Below, in pieces: positions 13,706 through 21,693 of a stretch of 21,693 nucleotides of DNA. A program made the translations under genes and the position numbers. How positions within the stretch are numbered: the stretch's first letter is position 1; every line of letters begins with the position of its first letter. The DNA is from Candidatus Zixiibacteriota bacterium (GTDB taxonomy: Bacteria; Zixibacteria; MSB-5A5; SM1-73): positions 1 through 21,693 of the forward strand of contig JAOZNS010000020.1 of NCBI GenBank assembly GCA_029933635.1, given 5' to 3'. A model generated the notes under the pieces. The model had not been told where the DNA came from. It saw nothing but the letters and a program-made list of their open reading frames with translations, and ran no database searches.

Positions 13706-14644
13706 TCAGATTACTTTCCTCATCAGTTCAATCTCCTGCAAACTGGCTTTTCCCAACTTATGATCTGAATCTGCCGCAGTGAAGATATGCTTGGGCTTTC
13801 TGCCAGCTTTCCTTAGGCTGGATAGACCCCTCTTTTTCCTGATTTTATCTATGATCTGATATCCCACAAAGTCCACTGCCACTGGATCATCTCCCACGAT
13901 TATCCCACCAAAAATTTCTGCCCACTGAGAATGATATGATGGTCCTCCATTATACTGAACCCTTAAAGCGTCACATACTATCAACCTTTGTTGCCTTCTT
14001 ATCATCGGCACGGTATTTAGATCGGCAATATATGGATCACATTCATTATCATGATATTTATTGGGATTATGAATGGCTCCGAAAAAGTTTTTCAAGGAGC
14101 AGGTGATACCTGATAGGCCATGATCCTTCAAAACCGGCAGGTTCAGTTGGGCATTGGTAAACTCCTCCACCACTCGGCTGAGCAGACTGCCTATGCTTCT
14201 GTGGTCGATCAAGCTACGGGAATAACCCACACCGCGAGCATCGGTGCCAAGACATAGGAAATCACCTTTATCAAAATTTAAAGGGAATCCTACCTCCTTC
14301 AGTTCATGGGAAGATCGGTCCCAAATAATAACGTTTTTGTCCTTTACTCCCATACCTTTTAACAAACTTACAATTTCTAAAGCCAATTCTGGGTGAGTGG
14401 ATGCCATCGGTCCTGCCAGACAATTCACCTTTAAACCTACGTGATCCTTGGGCGAAAAGAAATGTCTCAATGCTTCCTCGGGTTCTGATTCAGATGTGAG
14501 CATACAAAGTCCATCCCTGACCATGCGAGATAAAATCTCTTTGTCCACTTTTCCAGAGGCGCTGATCACCTTTGAACTTTTGATAACTATCACTCGGGAC
14601 TTATCCAAGATTACCCCAACAAAGTTTGAGGTTTCTATCAACAA
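13706..14644 (-). CDS. DUF362 family protein
   Basis: The product (up to 312 residues) matches DUF362 over its length: KDHVGLKVNCLAGPMASTHPE (about 66-86), VIIWDRSSHEL, LPVLKDHGLSGITCSLKNFFG, and IHNPNKYHDNECDPYIADLN followed by RVQYNGGPSYHSQW and DDPVAVDFVG. The biochemical role of the family is unknown. Members often carry ferredoxin-type cysteines, but here there is no CxxCxxC cluster. The TTG at 14644 has no ribosome site. GTG 14593 (giving VIVIKSSKVISASG, close to where relatives begin) or TTG at 14608, preceded by GGGG, are better starts. No Tat signal is seen, whereas its operon partner 21 bases downstream, a radical SAM enzyme, has one. The pairing suggests a shared pathway. Confidence 0.85.
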   Translation of the reverse strand: MLIETSNFVGVILDKSRVIVIKSSKVISASGKVDKEILSRMVRDGLCMLTSESEPEEALRHFFSPKDHVGLKVNCLAGPMASTHPELALEIVSLLKGMGVKDKNVIIWDRSSHELKEVGFPLNFDKGDFLCLGTDARGVGYSRSLIDHRSIGSLLSRVVEEFTNAQLNLPVLKDHGLSGITCSLKNFFGAIHNPNKYHDNECDPYIADLNTVPMIRRQQRLIVCDALRVQYNGGPSYHSQWAEIFGGIIVGDDPVAVDFVGYQIIDKIRKKRGLSSLRKAGRKPKHIFTAADSDHKLGKASLQEIELMRKVI

Positions 14645-14943
14645 AAAACTGCACTAAAAATTTGTTCTCTATTTATACGAAATACGCCTTGGGAACTCAG
14701 ACTATTGGGGTGTCAGAATTCCTCTTACCTAAAAGCGGACTGATCCCCTTTATCAAAGAAGAATTCTATCTTTCCGGAGACGGATTTTTGGAGCAATAAA
14801 GAGCAACATTTCGTTCTTCTTTTTGAGGAATGAAGAAAAAAGAAAAATAAAACGATGCAAAAGTTGCATGTTTTCTTATACAAGCTCAAATTATATTTTC
14901 ATTATAAGGGAGGGTAGATTATTAATGTAAAAAACTTTAAGTT
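14645..14943. other. Intergenic region with two dyads, no gene seen
   Basis: About 300 bases hold an imperfect inverted repeat (14715-14767) and the dyad ATGCAA-AAG-TTGCAT (14855-14869). TATAAA near 14674 (minus strand) could be a -10 box for the DUF362 gene, but no fitting -35 is seen. AAGGGAGGG near 14907 precedes an ATG followed at once by a stop, so it starts no gene. Confidence 0.5.
14715..14767. repeat. Inverted repeat upstream of the DUF362 operon
   Basis: AGAATTCCTCTT (14715-14726) and AAGAAGAATTCT (14756-14767) are reverse complements except for one central base, with 29 bases between them. It is a possible operator pair or hairpin upstream of the DUF362/radical SAM unit. Confidence 0.45.
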
Positions 14944-15987
14944 CTAGGCTTTAATTTTTGAATTTACGACATCTTTCACTCCATCTTCTGTTATATAAGC
15001 GGTGACCAATTCAGCTGGGGTTACATCAAAAGCCGGAGAGTAAACTTTCGTTCCTTCAGGGGCAACTCTTTTTCCGAACCAGTGGGTTACCTCTTCAGGC
15101 GATCTTTGTTCTATTTTTATTTCTTTACCATGAGAGAGGGTAAAGTCGAAGCTGGAGCTGGGCGCTGCCACATAAAAGGGAATTTTATGAAAATGAGCTA
15201 AGACTGCAAGATTGTATGTGCCAATCTTGTTAGCCACATCTCCGTTACCTGCTATTCTGTCAGCGCCCACAATTACGCAATCTATCTTTTTATCTTTCAT
15301 CACAGAGGCAGCGGTGTTGTCGGAGATCAGGGTCACATCTATTCCCTGCTGTTGAAGCTCCCACACGGTAAGCCTTGCTCCTTGAAGCACCGGTCGAGTT
15401 TCATCGGCAAATACGGCGATTTTCTTGCCTTGCCAGAAGGCGGTATAAAGAATTCCCAAAGCAGTTCCAATTCCCCCGGTAGCCAAGGCTCCGGCGTTAC
15501 AATGGGTCAGAATAGTATCGCCATCCTTTAACAAATTTGCCCCGAACTCTCCGATCCTTTTGCACATGCGTTTGTCTTCCTCATGGATCAAGATAGCCTC
15601 TTGAAGAAGAAGCTGATTTAGCCTACTAAGTTTTTCACCTTTATTTTTTTCTACCACCATCCTCATTCTTTTCAAAGCCCAGAAAAGGTTGACCGCGGTG
15701 GGACGGGTGTTAGCTAAGGTCAAAATGACGTGATCCAATCTCTTTTCATACTCTTTAAGGTTTTGAAGATTTTGATTGAACATCCCCACCACCACTCCGA
15801 AGGCGGCGGCAATGCCGATTGCGGGTGCGCCCCTCACCTTCAGATCTTTTATCGCAGAGGCAACCTCCTCTACGCCATAGCAATCCAGGTATACCTCCTC
15901 CTCTGGAAGCCTGGTCTGGTCTAAAACTTTGAGGTGATCTCCCGTCCATTCTATGGTTTTAAAATTGAGCTTATCTGAGGGCAACAT
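14944..15987 (-). CDS. mtnA: S-methyl-5-thioribose-1-phosphate isomerase
   Basis: The 347-residue product converts methylthioribose-1-phosphate to methylthioribulose-1-phosphate in the methionine salvage pathway. Family signatures are all present: KVRGAPAIGIAAAFG for phosphate binding, THCNAGALATGGIGTALG with the catalytic cysteine (Cys163), and IVGADRIAGNGDVANKIGTYNLA with the catalytic aspartate (Asp243), plus FADETRPVLQGARLT between them. These match the B. subtilis Cys160/Asp240 pair. ATG 15987 is preferred because AAAGGGG stands four bases upstream; ATG 16008 would add seven charged residues and lacks a ribosome site. Its start lies about 80 bases after the yjbQ stop, so the two may be co-transcribed. 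Related eIF2B-like isomerases exist, but the active-site match makes MtnA most likely. No other mtn genes are in the window. Confidence 0.95.
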   Translation of the reverse strand: MLPSDKLNFKTIEWTGDHLKVLDQTRLPEEEVYLDCYGVEEVASAIKDLKVRGAPAIGIAAAFGVVVGMFNQNLQNLKEYEKRLDHVILTLANTRPTAVNLFWALKRMRMVVEKNKGEKLSRLNQLLLQEAILIHEEDKRMCKRIGEFGANLLKDGDTILTHCNAGALATGGIGTALGILYTAFWQGKKIAVFADETRPVLQGARLTVWELQQQGIDVTLISDNTAASVMKDKKIDCVIVGADRIAGNGDVANKIGTYNLAVLAHFHKIPFYVAAPSSSFDFTLSHGKEIKIEQRSPEEVTHWFGKRVAPEGTKVYSPAFDVTPAELVTAYITEDGVKDVVNSKIKA

Positions 15988-16069
15988 TTTTCCCCTTTCT
16001 TTTTCCATTAGGTTTTAAGCCCTTTTAGGGGGATCAACTTCCGCTCAAAGAAAGTCCTTAAGATGAGCC

Positions 16070-16489
16070 TTACTCTCCAATGATTTGGACCACAATCTCT
16101 CTTTGTCTTCTCCGATTATCGAAGTCTATCAGGATGATCTGCTGCCAGGTACCTAAGATCAGCTCACCCTTCACGAAAGGGACGGTGAAAAAGGACTTTA
16201 TCAAAGCCGCTCTTAAGTGAGCATAACCGTTTCCATCTCCCCAAGTTAGATTATGATGATAATCATCCCCCTTAGGAATCAACCTTTCAAACAGGGCGGG
16301 CAAATCCTTAAGCAATCCTGGCTCATATTCTGTTGTGGTTATCCCGGCGGTGGAGCCCGGCACAAACACGGTCAAGATTCCGTTGGAGAGCCCTGCCTCT
16401 TTTAACGCATCACCAACCTGCGGGGTGATGTTTTTTATGTCTGTATCCCCTTTCGTCTTGACTGAAAAAGACTTCGTTATTACGGCCAT
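16070..16489 (-). CDS. yjbQ: YjbQ family protein (secondary thiamine-phosphate synthase type)
   Basis: The 139-residue product is full length for the UPF0047/YjbQ family. Visible signatures are VPGSTAGITTTEYEPGL (44-60), the histidine motif DDYHHNLTWGDGNGYAHLRA (75-94), and ILGTWQQIILIDFDNRRRQREI (111-132). E. coli YjbQ has a weak thiamine-phosphate synthase activity when overproduced; the physiological reaction is not settled. ATG 16489 has GGAG about ten bases upstream, an acceptable ribosome site. The gene precedes mtnA on the same strand with a gap of about 80 bases. Confidence 0.92.
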   Translation of the reverse strand: MAVITKSFSVKTKGDTDIKNITPQVGDALKEAGLSNGILTVFVPGSTAGITTTEYEPGLLKDLPALFERLIPKGDDYHHNLTWGDGNGYAHLRAALIKSFFTVPFVKGELILGTWQQIILIDFDNRRRQREIVVQIIGE

Positions 16490-16849
16490 CTGAACATGAC
16501 TCCAAAAGATAAAGGATGATATTAAAGGGTTCAGCAGAACTTAAGAAACCAAAAATGCCTCAAAAGTCAAGCGAAATCAAAAAATGTCGATCCCTTTTCT
16601 CCCTTGTTAAGAGCCCCATGATGTTTTAAGAAATAGGATTTAATTCCCAACTCTTCTATAATTATACAATCCGAATTGTAATATCAAAATCTTAATCTGA
16701 GATCAGATGAATCGTATTCCTCACGGGATACCCGGTGTGTATTCGTCCTTTCAAAAAGGAAAGAATTCTGTTGATTTTTTTTCAATAAATTTTTACTTAT
16801 AATATGGATAAGATAAATCAGTAAGGATAAGTAAACGAAAGGGGAAGTT
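16490..16849 (+). promoter_or_regulatory. Regulatory region of the AAA-TPR-BTAD regulator with several dyads
   Basis: The 360 bases between divergent genes contain no convincing open frame. They hold three dyads: TACAAT-CCGA-ATTGTA (16665-16680), CACGGG-ATA-CCCGGTG (16723-16738, one extra base) and TCCTTT-CAA-AAAGGA (16746-16760). A TATAAT (16798-16803) sits about 47 bases before TTG 16850. The best upstream box is TTGATT (16771-16776), at a long 21-base spacing, so an activator may be needed. yjbQ is transcribed the other way from its left end. Confidence 0.45.
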
Positions 16850-19800
16850 TTGAACCTACAGTTTCCCCAGGATAAGAACCAGCCCTTTGTGGGGAGAGAA
16901 AACGAGTTGAAGCTTCTTGAAGGGTTCTTTAAAGATATTCTGGAGAACCGGGGTAGTTTCGTCCTAATTGAGGGGGAGACCGGAATAGGAAAAACCAGAT
17001 TGGTGGATCAATTTGTGGATATGATAAAACCTCGGGGAGCCATGGTAATTCGAGGTCATGGATATCACAAGGAAATCTCCTCTTATCGGCTTTTTTCTGA
17101 GATGCTTCGTCACTACTTCTCCTCGATCAATTACGACACCCGATACTTAGCACCTCTTTTAGACAATTTGACCATTGCCCTTCTGCAAAAGATAGTCCCG
17201 GAGCTGGGGGATTTCGTTCCCTTTGATATCTCTCGTATCACCACCCCTTCCATGTCACCACCAGAGGAGAAACAGAGATTTTATGATACGCTTTTGCTTT
17301 TCTTTTCTAAGCTCTCCTATCGTTATCCTTTGATCTTGAACATTGAGGATCTTCACTGGTTGGAGCCAGATACCTTGGAACTTTTAAGATATCTTGTCAC
17401 CAATTTTAGGAAATTCCCCATTTTGGTAATCGCCACCAGCCGGGATGCCAAGCCGGGCTCCTTTACCGAAGGATGGGTTAGAAATTTAGAAGATCAAAGA
17501 ATAGTCCATAGGGTGAAACTTGGTAATCTGGCTCCAGAGGAGGTGAGGAATATGGCTAAATCTTTCTTTGGCCAGGAGGTGAGCGAAAAGTTCTTTAAGT
17601 GGCTTTCAGACTATACTGCTGGCAATCCCTTATTCATAAATGAAACTCTAAGGTCGGGGATGGAGCAAGATACCTTCTTTTTTGACCCTGTGGAATCAAG
17701 GTGGGAGATAAAGGAAGAATACTCGGAGAAGATAATTGAGCCAGCCACCCTGCAGAGCGTGATCGGCCATAGATTGAAAGGTGTAGATAAATCCTCCCAG
17801 AAGGTGTTGTCGGTTGCTGCGGTAATCGGAGACCGATTCGATCTGGAAACGTTGCGGAAACTTATAAGCATCTCCTCCACCCAGTTAAAAAGAACGGTAG
17901 GAGATCTGATTGTAAGAAATCTCATCCAGAAAATTTCAGAGGAGGGGAAAATATCCTATCGCTTTGCCCATCATATCGTCCGTCTTCACATCTACCAAGG
18001 TCTTACCCCGGAATTCAGGGAGAGAACTCATCAAAAGATAGCCACCTTTCTGGAGAAAGATAAAACCAAAGCCAAACTCTCGCAAAAGGTGGAGGATTTA
18101 GCCTATCATTTCAGTCGAGGGAAAATGGATCGAGGATGTTTGAAAAAAAGCGTTAAATATTTGATCCAAGCTGGAGAAAAGATGCAAAAACAATACTCAG
18201 AGACCAAGGCGGAGCAATATTTTCTTCAAGCTTTTAAGCTTTTAGAGAGCCTTCCCTCCTCCAAAGAAAAACATTCCAGATCGCTTAAGCTTCTGGAGGC
18301 TTTGGGTGACGTTCAAAGCAGAATAGGTAAATCCGACTTCGCCATACGATCTTATAGGGAGGCTTTGAAGCTTGGAGATCAGCACAAGCTATTGGTTTGG
18401 CTGAAAAAAGCGCAGATATATCGAAAGATAGGGTATGTGTATCATTCGATAAGCGACTACCCTAAGGCTATCTCCTATTATGAGCGAGCCCTGAAGGAAT
18501 TGAAGGAGGTCTCCTCCGATGTGGAACGTGAGGAATACATCACCATCTGTAATTGTTTGGGTCTGAGCTATGTCATGAAGGGAGAACACCAGAAGTGCAT
18601 CCATTGGTCTGAGAAGGCCGTTCGACTTTCACAGAGAAGGAGGCATCTGCCTTTGATAGAAAAAAGCTACAACAATTTAGCCTGGGTAGCTTACAGTGAG
18701 GGGAAATACGATCAAGCCATAAAGCATCTGAATCGATGCTTGGAGATTCAACAGAAGGTGCAGGATAAATCGAGGTTATCCGCCTTGAAGATCAACTTGG
18801 GAGTGATTCATCTTAACCTGGGACAATATGATAAAGCAGAGGATTATTATTATAAAGGTTTAAATCTGGCTGAGGAGATGGCTAACCTATCGTGGAAGGG
18901 GATCATCTACAATAATCTGGGAGTATTATATAAGGATCGAGGTGAATGGGAAAAGGCGCTCGCCTTTCTAGAGAAGAGCTTGAAGATCAGAGAGCAGTAT
19001 GGCGACCGCAGGGGAATGGTCTCAGCTTTAGACAACCTGGGAGCAACTTTTCTGGCGCAGGGTCAAATACAGAAGGCTTTAGACTACTTAGACCGGAGTT
19101 TTGCCATCTGCAAGGAGATTGGAGCGAAGGATATTCTACCTTTGATTCAATCTGATTTAGCAGAGGTTCATTTTCAGCTTAATCATCACGAAAAAGCCAT
19201 CACCTTAGCAGAGGAAGCCTTAGAGTTGGCTACCAAACAGGCTTCGAAGTTAAGCTTGGGAATCACCAAAAGAACCTTGGGACGATTTTACTTCTCTCTT
19301 GGGGAATGGAAGAAAGCCGAGAAACTGCTTCGGGAAAGCAAAGCCATCTTCGAAGAGATGGGTTCTCCCTTTCAATTGGCTCAGACTTTGGAATGCCTCG
19401 GTGTGGGCTGGGCTAAAAGGTCTGCTCCATTCGAATCAAAGGAAAAGGATAATCTGATTCGAAAAAGCATCAAAACCTTGAATCGGACCATCCAGATACT
19501 AAGTGGACTTAATTTTCATAAAAGGCTCACCTTACTAAAAGAACGAATTAAAAAGGAACGTCTGGAATCGGAGCTGGCTCCCATCCTAAGGGAAATCGAT
19601 CGAAGAGCCGTTCAGGTGAGGGGTAAAAAGATGGAAAGAGGACTTCAACCAAAAGTTACTGTGAGCATAAGTGGCGACTTAATGGATCATCTTCGTATCT
19701 ACTGCTTTGGAAGGCTCAGGGTCTATCGACCATATGAGACCGAGGAGGTTCCGGTAAGGGAATGGGGGTCGATCAAGGCTAAGCAGATTTTAGCTTATCT

Positions 19801-20482
19801 GGTGGTTAAGGATACCAAAAAAATTGGCGTCACCCGGGATAAGCTGGTGGATGCCATCTGGCCAGAAATCGATCCTCGAAGTTTGGGCAATACCTTCCAC
19901 GTAACCCTCTCTCATCTTAGAAAGGCGATCGAGAAACGAAAGGGCGAGTATCTTACCTCGCAGGCTGGGGTCTACCGATTAAACTGGGAAGGGAAGATCT
20001 GGTCGGATACAGGGGAGTTTTTATCCCGTCTAAAGGAGGCCTCTCGTTATCAAAGCCAGGGAAAGGTCCATTTGATGGATTTAGAATACCGCAAAGCTGC
20101 GGAACTTTACTCCTCTGATCTTTTAGAGGATTTTTATGAACGATGGACCGAGGAGACCAGAGATGAATACCGGCAGAAGTATAACGTGGTCTTCCGGAGA
20201 CTGGCCCAGTCAGCCTGGGATAAATCTGATTACGAAAGCTGTATCCGTTATCTTCAGTCCCTGCTTTTATCTGATCCCACGGATGAAGACGCGCACCAAA
20301 TGATAATGCTCTCCTACGCCCTTCTGGGGAATCGCACCTCCGCCATACGGCAATTCAAGGTGTGCGAGAATAACATGAGAAGATACTTAGAGATTGAACC
20401 CGCGCCAGAAACGGTGGACCTTTACAAAAAGATCAAACACGGCAACCCCAAAGATTACAGAAAGTTGCTCAGTCTGGTCTGA
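16850..20482 (+). CDS. Large AAA ATPase-TPR regulator with C-terminal winged helix and BTAD domain
   Basis: The 1210-residue product combines a STAND/AAA-type ATPase with a transcription factor. The N-terminal domain has FVGREnEL (13-20), Walker A GETGIGKT (42-49), Walker B LILNIEDLHWLEP (161-173) and sensor-like IATSRD (194-199). Residues about 400-880 are TPR-like helical repeats (for example YNNLAWVAYSEGKYDQAIKH and YNNLGVLYKDRGEWEKALAF). From about 947, LRIYCFGRLRVYR opens an OmpR-like winged helix (LVDAIWPEIDPRSLGNTFHV, then LSHLRKAIEK). Residues about 1075-1205 form a BTAD domain. In Streptomyces AfsR the winged helix/BTAD part is N-terminal; here it is last. TTG 16850 follows AAAGGGGA at good spacing. 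It is a cytoplasmic signal-responsive activator by inference. Its ligand and targets are unknown. Confidence 0.92.
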   Translation: MNLQFPQDKNQPFVGRENELKLLEGFFKDILENRGSFVLIEGETGIGKTRLVDQFVDMIKPRGAMVIRGHGYHKEISSYRLFSEMLRHYFSSINYDTRYLAPLLDNLTIALLQKIVPELGDFVPFDISRITTPSMSPPEEKQRFYDTLLLFFSKLSYRYPLILNIEDLHWLEPDTLELLRYLVTNFRKFPILVIATSRDAKPGSFTEGWVRNLEDQRIVHRVKLGNLAPEEVRNMAKSFFGQEVSEKFFKWLSDYTAGNPLFINETLRSGMEQDTFFFDPVESRWEIKEEYSEKIIEPATLQSVIGHRLKGVDKSSQKVLSVAAVIGDRFDLETLRKLISISSTQLKRTVGDLIVRNLIQKISEEGKISYRFAHHIVRLHIYQGLTPEFRERTHQKIATFLEKDKTKAKLSQKVEDLAYHFSRGKMDRGCLKKSVKYLIQAGEKMQKQYSETKAEQYFLQAFKLLESLPSSKEKHSRSLKLLEALGDVQSRIGKSDFAIRSYREALKLGDQHKLLVWLKKAQIYRKIGYVYHSISDYPKAISYYERALKELKEVSSDVEREEYITICNCLGLSYVMKGEHQKCIHWSEKAVRLSQRRRHLPLIEKSYNNLAWVAYSEGKYDQAIKHLNRCLEIQQKVQDKSRLSALKINLGVIHLNLGQYDKAEDYYYKGLNLAEEMANLSWKGIIYNNLGVLYKDRGEWEKALAFLEKSLKIREQYGDRRGMVSALDNLGATFLAQGQIQKALDYLDRSFAICKEIGAKDILPLIQSDLAEVHFQLNHHEKAITLAEEALELATKQASKLSLGITKRTLGRFYFSLGEWKKAEKLLRESKAIFEEMGSPFQLAQTLECLGVGWAKRSAPFESKEKDNLIRKSIKTLNRTIQILSGLNFHKRLTLLKERIKKERLESELAPILREIDRRAVQVRGKKMERGLQPKVTVSISGDLMDHLRIYCFGRLRVYRPYETEEVPVREWGSIKAKQILAYLVVKDTKKIGVTRDKLVDAIWPEIDPRSLGNTFHVTLSHLRKAIEKRKGEYLTSQAGVYRLNWEGKIWSDTGEFLSRLKEASRYQSQGKVHLMDLEYRKAAELYSSDLLEDFYERWTEETRDEYRQKYNVVFRRLAQSAWDKSDYESCIRYLQSLLLSDPTDEDAHQMIMLSYALLGNRTSAIRQFKVCENNMRRYLEIEPAPETVDLYKKIKHGNPKDYRKLLSLV

Positions 20483-20507
20483 AAGACCGATCTTTTGATT
20501 TTTTTGC
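20475..20507 (+). terminator. Possible terminator of the regulator gene
   Basis: Around the stop codon GGTCT (20476-20480) pairs with AGACC (20484-20488), or alternatively AAAGA (20482-20486) pairs with TCTTT (20491-20495). A run of seven T follows. Both stems are short. Confidence 0.35.
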
Positions 20508-20555
20508 CTTTTTATTTACCGTGGTTCTTGATAATTGAGAGGAAGCCACACCCCG

Positions 20556-20610
20556 CATTTGAGTTTATACGGCCAGTTGTTCTTCTAATAAATCCGTAGT
20601 AACTCAAATG
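20556..20610 (+). repeat. Long intergenic stem-loop
   Basis: The 17 bases at 20556-20572 and 20594-20610 are reverse complements except at two adjacent positions. The outer ten base pairs (CATTTGAGTT/AACTCAAATG) and inner four (ACGG/CCGT) are perfect, and the loop is 21 bases. It lies between the regulator and the acetyltransferase gene, with no U-run after it. The rest of 20483-20719 holds no gene; TCAAATGA is repeated in tandem just after the stem. Confidence 0.55.
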
Positions 20611-20731
20611 ATTCAAATGAACAAATCACCTGTTCGCTTCCGTAAACTGGAAAGGGAAGAAATAGGGTGAGAAATAAAAATGAAATTCCTCTCTCTGCAA
20701 ATACTCACTTTGATTAAAAATGGAGCTTTTT

Positions 20732-21649
20732 ATGAAGATCGTAACCTACCGGGAATTACAACCCAAGGATGAGATCATGATGTTGATGGAGCTTGCTTTC
20801 TGGTGGCCCATCTGTCCCCCGGACATGGAAGAAAGGATACGCACGGACACAAGACTGAAAACAGGTCCGGTTGGATTCTGTGCTGTGAAGGATGATCGAC
20901 TGGCTGGTTTTGTCGGGGTGATGAACCTTCCTACCAAAACCATTGAAAACGAAACAGAAACTGTGGGAGGCATCTGGGGAGTGGCAACCAATCCAGAATT
21001 CGCCAAGCAGGGAATCTGTAAAATTCTTTTAGAGGAAGCACATAATTATTTTCAGGCACAAAGATATCGCTTCTCCTTTCTCTGTACTGGTCGGACCATA
21101 ATAGCTTATGATATCTACAAAAAATTGGGCTATGCCGAAGTCCAGGCTATAAATCAATTCCCAGGTGTCTATAAAGTTTTTAGTGAAACTGAATCTGTTT
21201 TCAAAACAACCTCAACTCTTCTTGACTCTGAAAAGATCTATCACATCTATGAAGAATTTATGAAGGATAAGACAGGATTTGCCATCAGACAAAAAGATTT
21301 TGTGAAGATGTTTGCTCACCGGAGAAGATTTGACCCAGCCAAATCGATCCAGAAGGAGAAGGGATACGCTTTGTTGTCAGAACGCCAAAACGTGATCTTA
21401 GTCCAGGATTTAGTGGCGCTGGATGATCTCACCTGTGAGGAGCTGGTTGACCAGATAGAGCAAATTGCCAGAGGCGGGGTGATCGACCGTCTGGTTGCAG
21501 ACCAAAAGCTCCTCGGCATATATGAAGCTAAAGGATATAAAGTGCAAAAAAGAGACGACAGCGTTCTAATGGTAAAGAAGCTGACAGATGCCGAAATCGA
21601 AGAAGTTTACGGAAAATCCTTATACATTTCTGCGCTGGATTGGTTTTAA
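20732..21649 (+). CDS. GNAT family N-acetyltransferase, long two-part form
   Basis: The 305-residue product transfers an acetyl group from acetyl-CoA to an unknown amine. The first half carries the GNAT core: AVKDDRLAGFVGVMNLP (51-67), motif A VGGIWGVATNPEFAKQGICKILL (78-100, with the pyrophosphate loop QGICKI), and a motif B-like IIAYDIYKKLGYAEV (123-137). The second half (about 150-305) looks like a divergent GNAT-like domain: GYALLSERQNVILVQDLVA, then LLGIYEAKGYKV, and ends ALDWF, as in other two-part members. ATG 20732 is preferred to ATG 20720, as GGAG lies six bases upstream of it. The gene is about twice the usual length for the family. It follows the large regulator on the same strand after about 250 bases, so a functional link is possible but unproven. 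Confidence 0.85.
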   Translation: MKIVTYRELQPKDEIMMLMELAFWWPICPPDMEERIRTDTRLKTGPVGFCAVKDDRLAGFVGVMNLPTKTIENETETVGGIWGVATNPEFAKQGICKILLEEAHNYFQAQRYRFSFLCTGRTIIAYDIYKKLGYAEVQAINQFPGVYKVFSETESVFKTTSTLLDSEKIYHIYEEFMKDKTGFAIRQKDFVKMFAHRRRFDPAKSIQKEKGYALLSERQNVILVQDLVALDDLTCEELVDQIEQIARGGVIDRLVADQKLLGIYEAKGYKVQKRDDSVLMVKKLTDAEIEEVYGKSLYISALDWF

Positions 21650-21672
21650 AATCACGCAAAAGGAAGAAAGTG

Positions 21673-21693
21673 ATGCTCGACTCTTTCGGATTT
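21673..21693 (+). CDS. Possible start of a further gene (cut by window end)
   Basis: ATG 21673 begins seven open codons (MLDSFGF) up to the window edge, with AAGGA eight bases upstream and 23 bases after the acetyltransferase stop. A GTG at 21670 is also in frame. Too short to identify. Confidence 0.35.

Overview
The window looks like a chromosomal segment of an uncultured, possibly thermophilic bacterium related to the FCB group or to nearby candidate phyla (Zixibacteria or Stahlbacteria/WOR-3 type). The evidence is a C-terminal type IX secretion sorting domain (PNPFNP motif), a large repeat protein opening with the IPHLINYQG-type head common in those lineages, an archaeal-type fructose-1,6-bisphosphate aldolase/phosphatase, and strong AAGGAGG ribosome sites. 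The phylum is inference; the families are read from the protein sequences. There are no rRNA, tRNA, CRISPR or phage genes.

Layout. Bases 1-5113 hold minus-strand genes for envelope and central metabolism: a secreted protein cut by the left edge with a 16-unit decapeptide repeat, a small secreted protein with a sorting domain, the FBP aldolase/phosphatase, and a two-gene unit encoding an outer-membrane barrel-like protein and a probable lipoprotein. Then come a PDZ/S41 C-terminal processing protease (5114-6838), about 660 bases without genes but with repeated TTTTGCAAAA-type palindromes, and a large membrane protein with a spermidine-synthase-like domain (7565-9862).

Bases 10057-12384 form a compact AT-rich three-gene minus-strand operon: an SPPY-type DNA methyltransferase, a protein with two LAGLIDADG-like motifs that have both lost the catalytic aspartate, and a PD-(D/E)XK nuclease. 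This reads as a restriction-modification system in which a dead homing-endonuclease fold may supply DNA recognition. It is the best candidate for an undescribed system here.

Downstream are a DUF362 gene and a radical SAM gene of the AmmeMemoRadiSam type with a twin-arginine signal (one operon), then yjbQ and mtnA (probably one unit). All of these are on the minus strand. From 16850 the plus strand carries a 1210-residue regulator (AAA ATPase, TPR repeats, C-terminal winged helix and BTAD domain) and a long GNAT acetyltransferase. The start of another gene may lie at the right edge.

Candidate sigma70-type promoters with TTGAC(A/T) boxes at 16-17 base spacing precede the FBP aldolase/phosphatase, the barrel/lipoprotein unit and the S41 protease. 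A good intrinsic terminator closes the lipoprotein unit.
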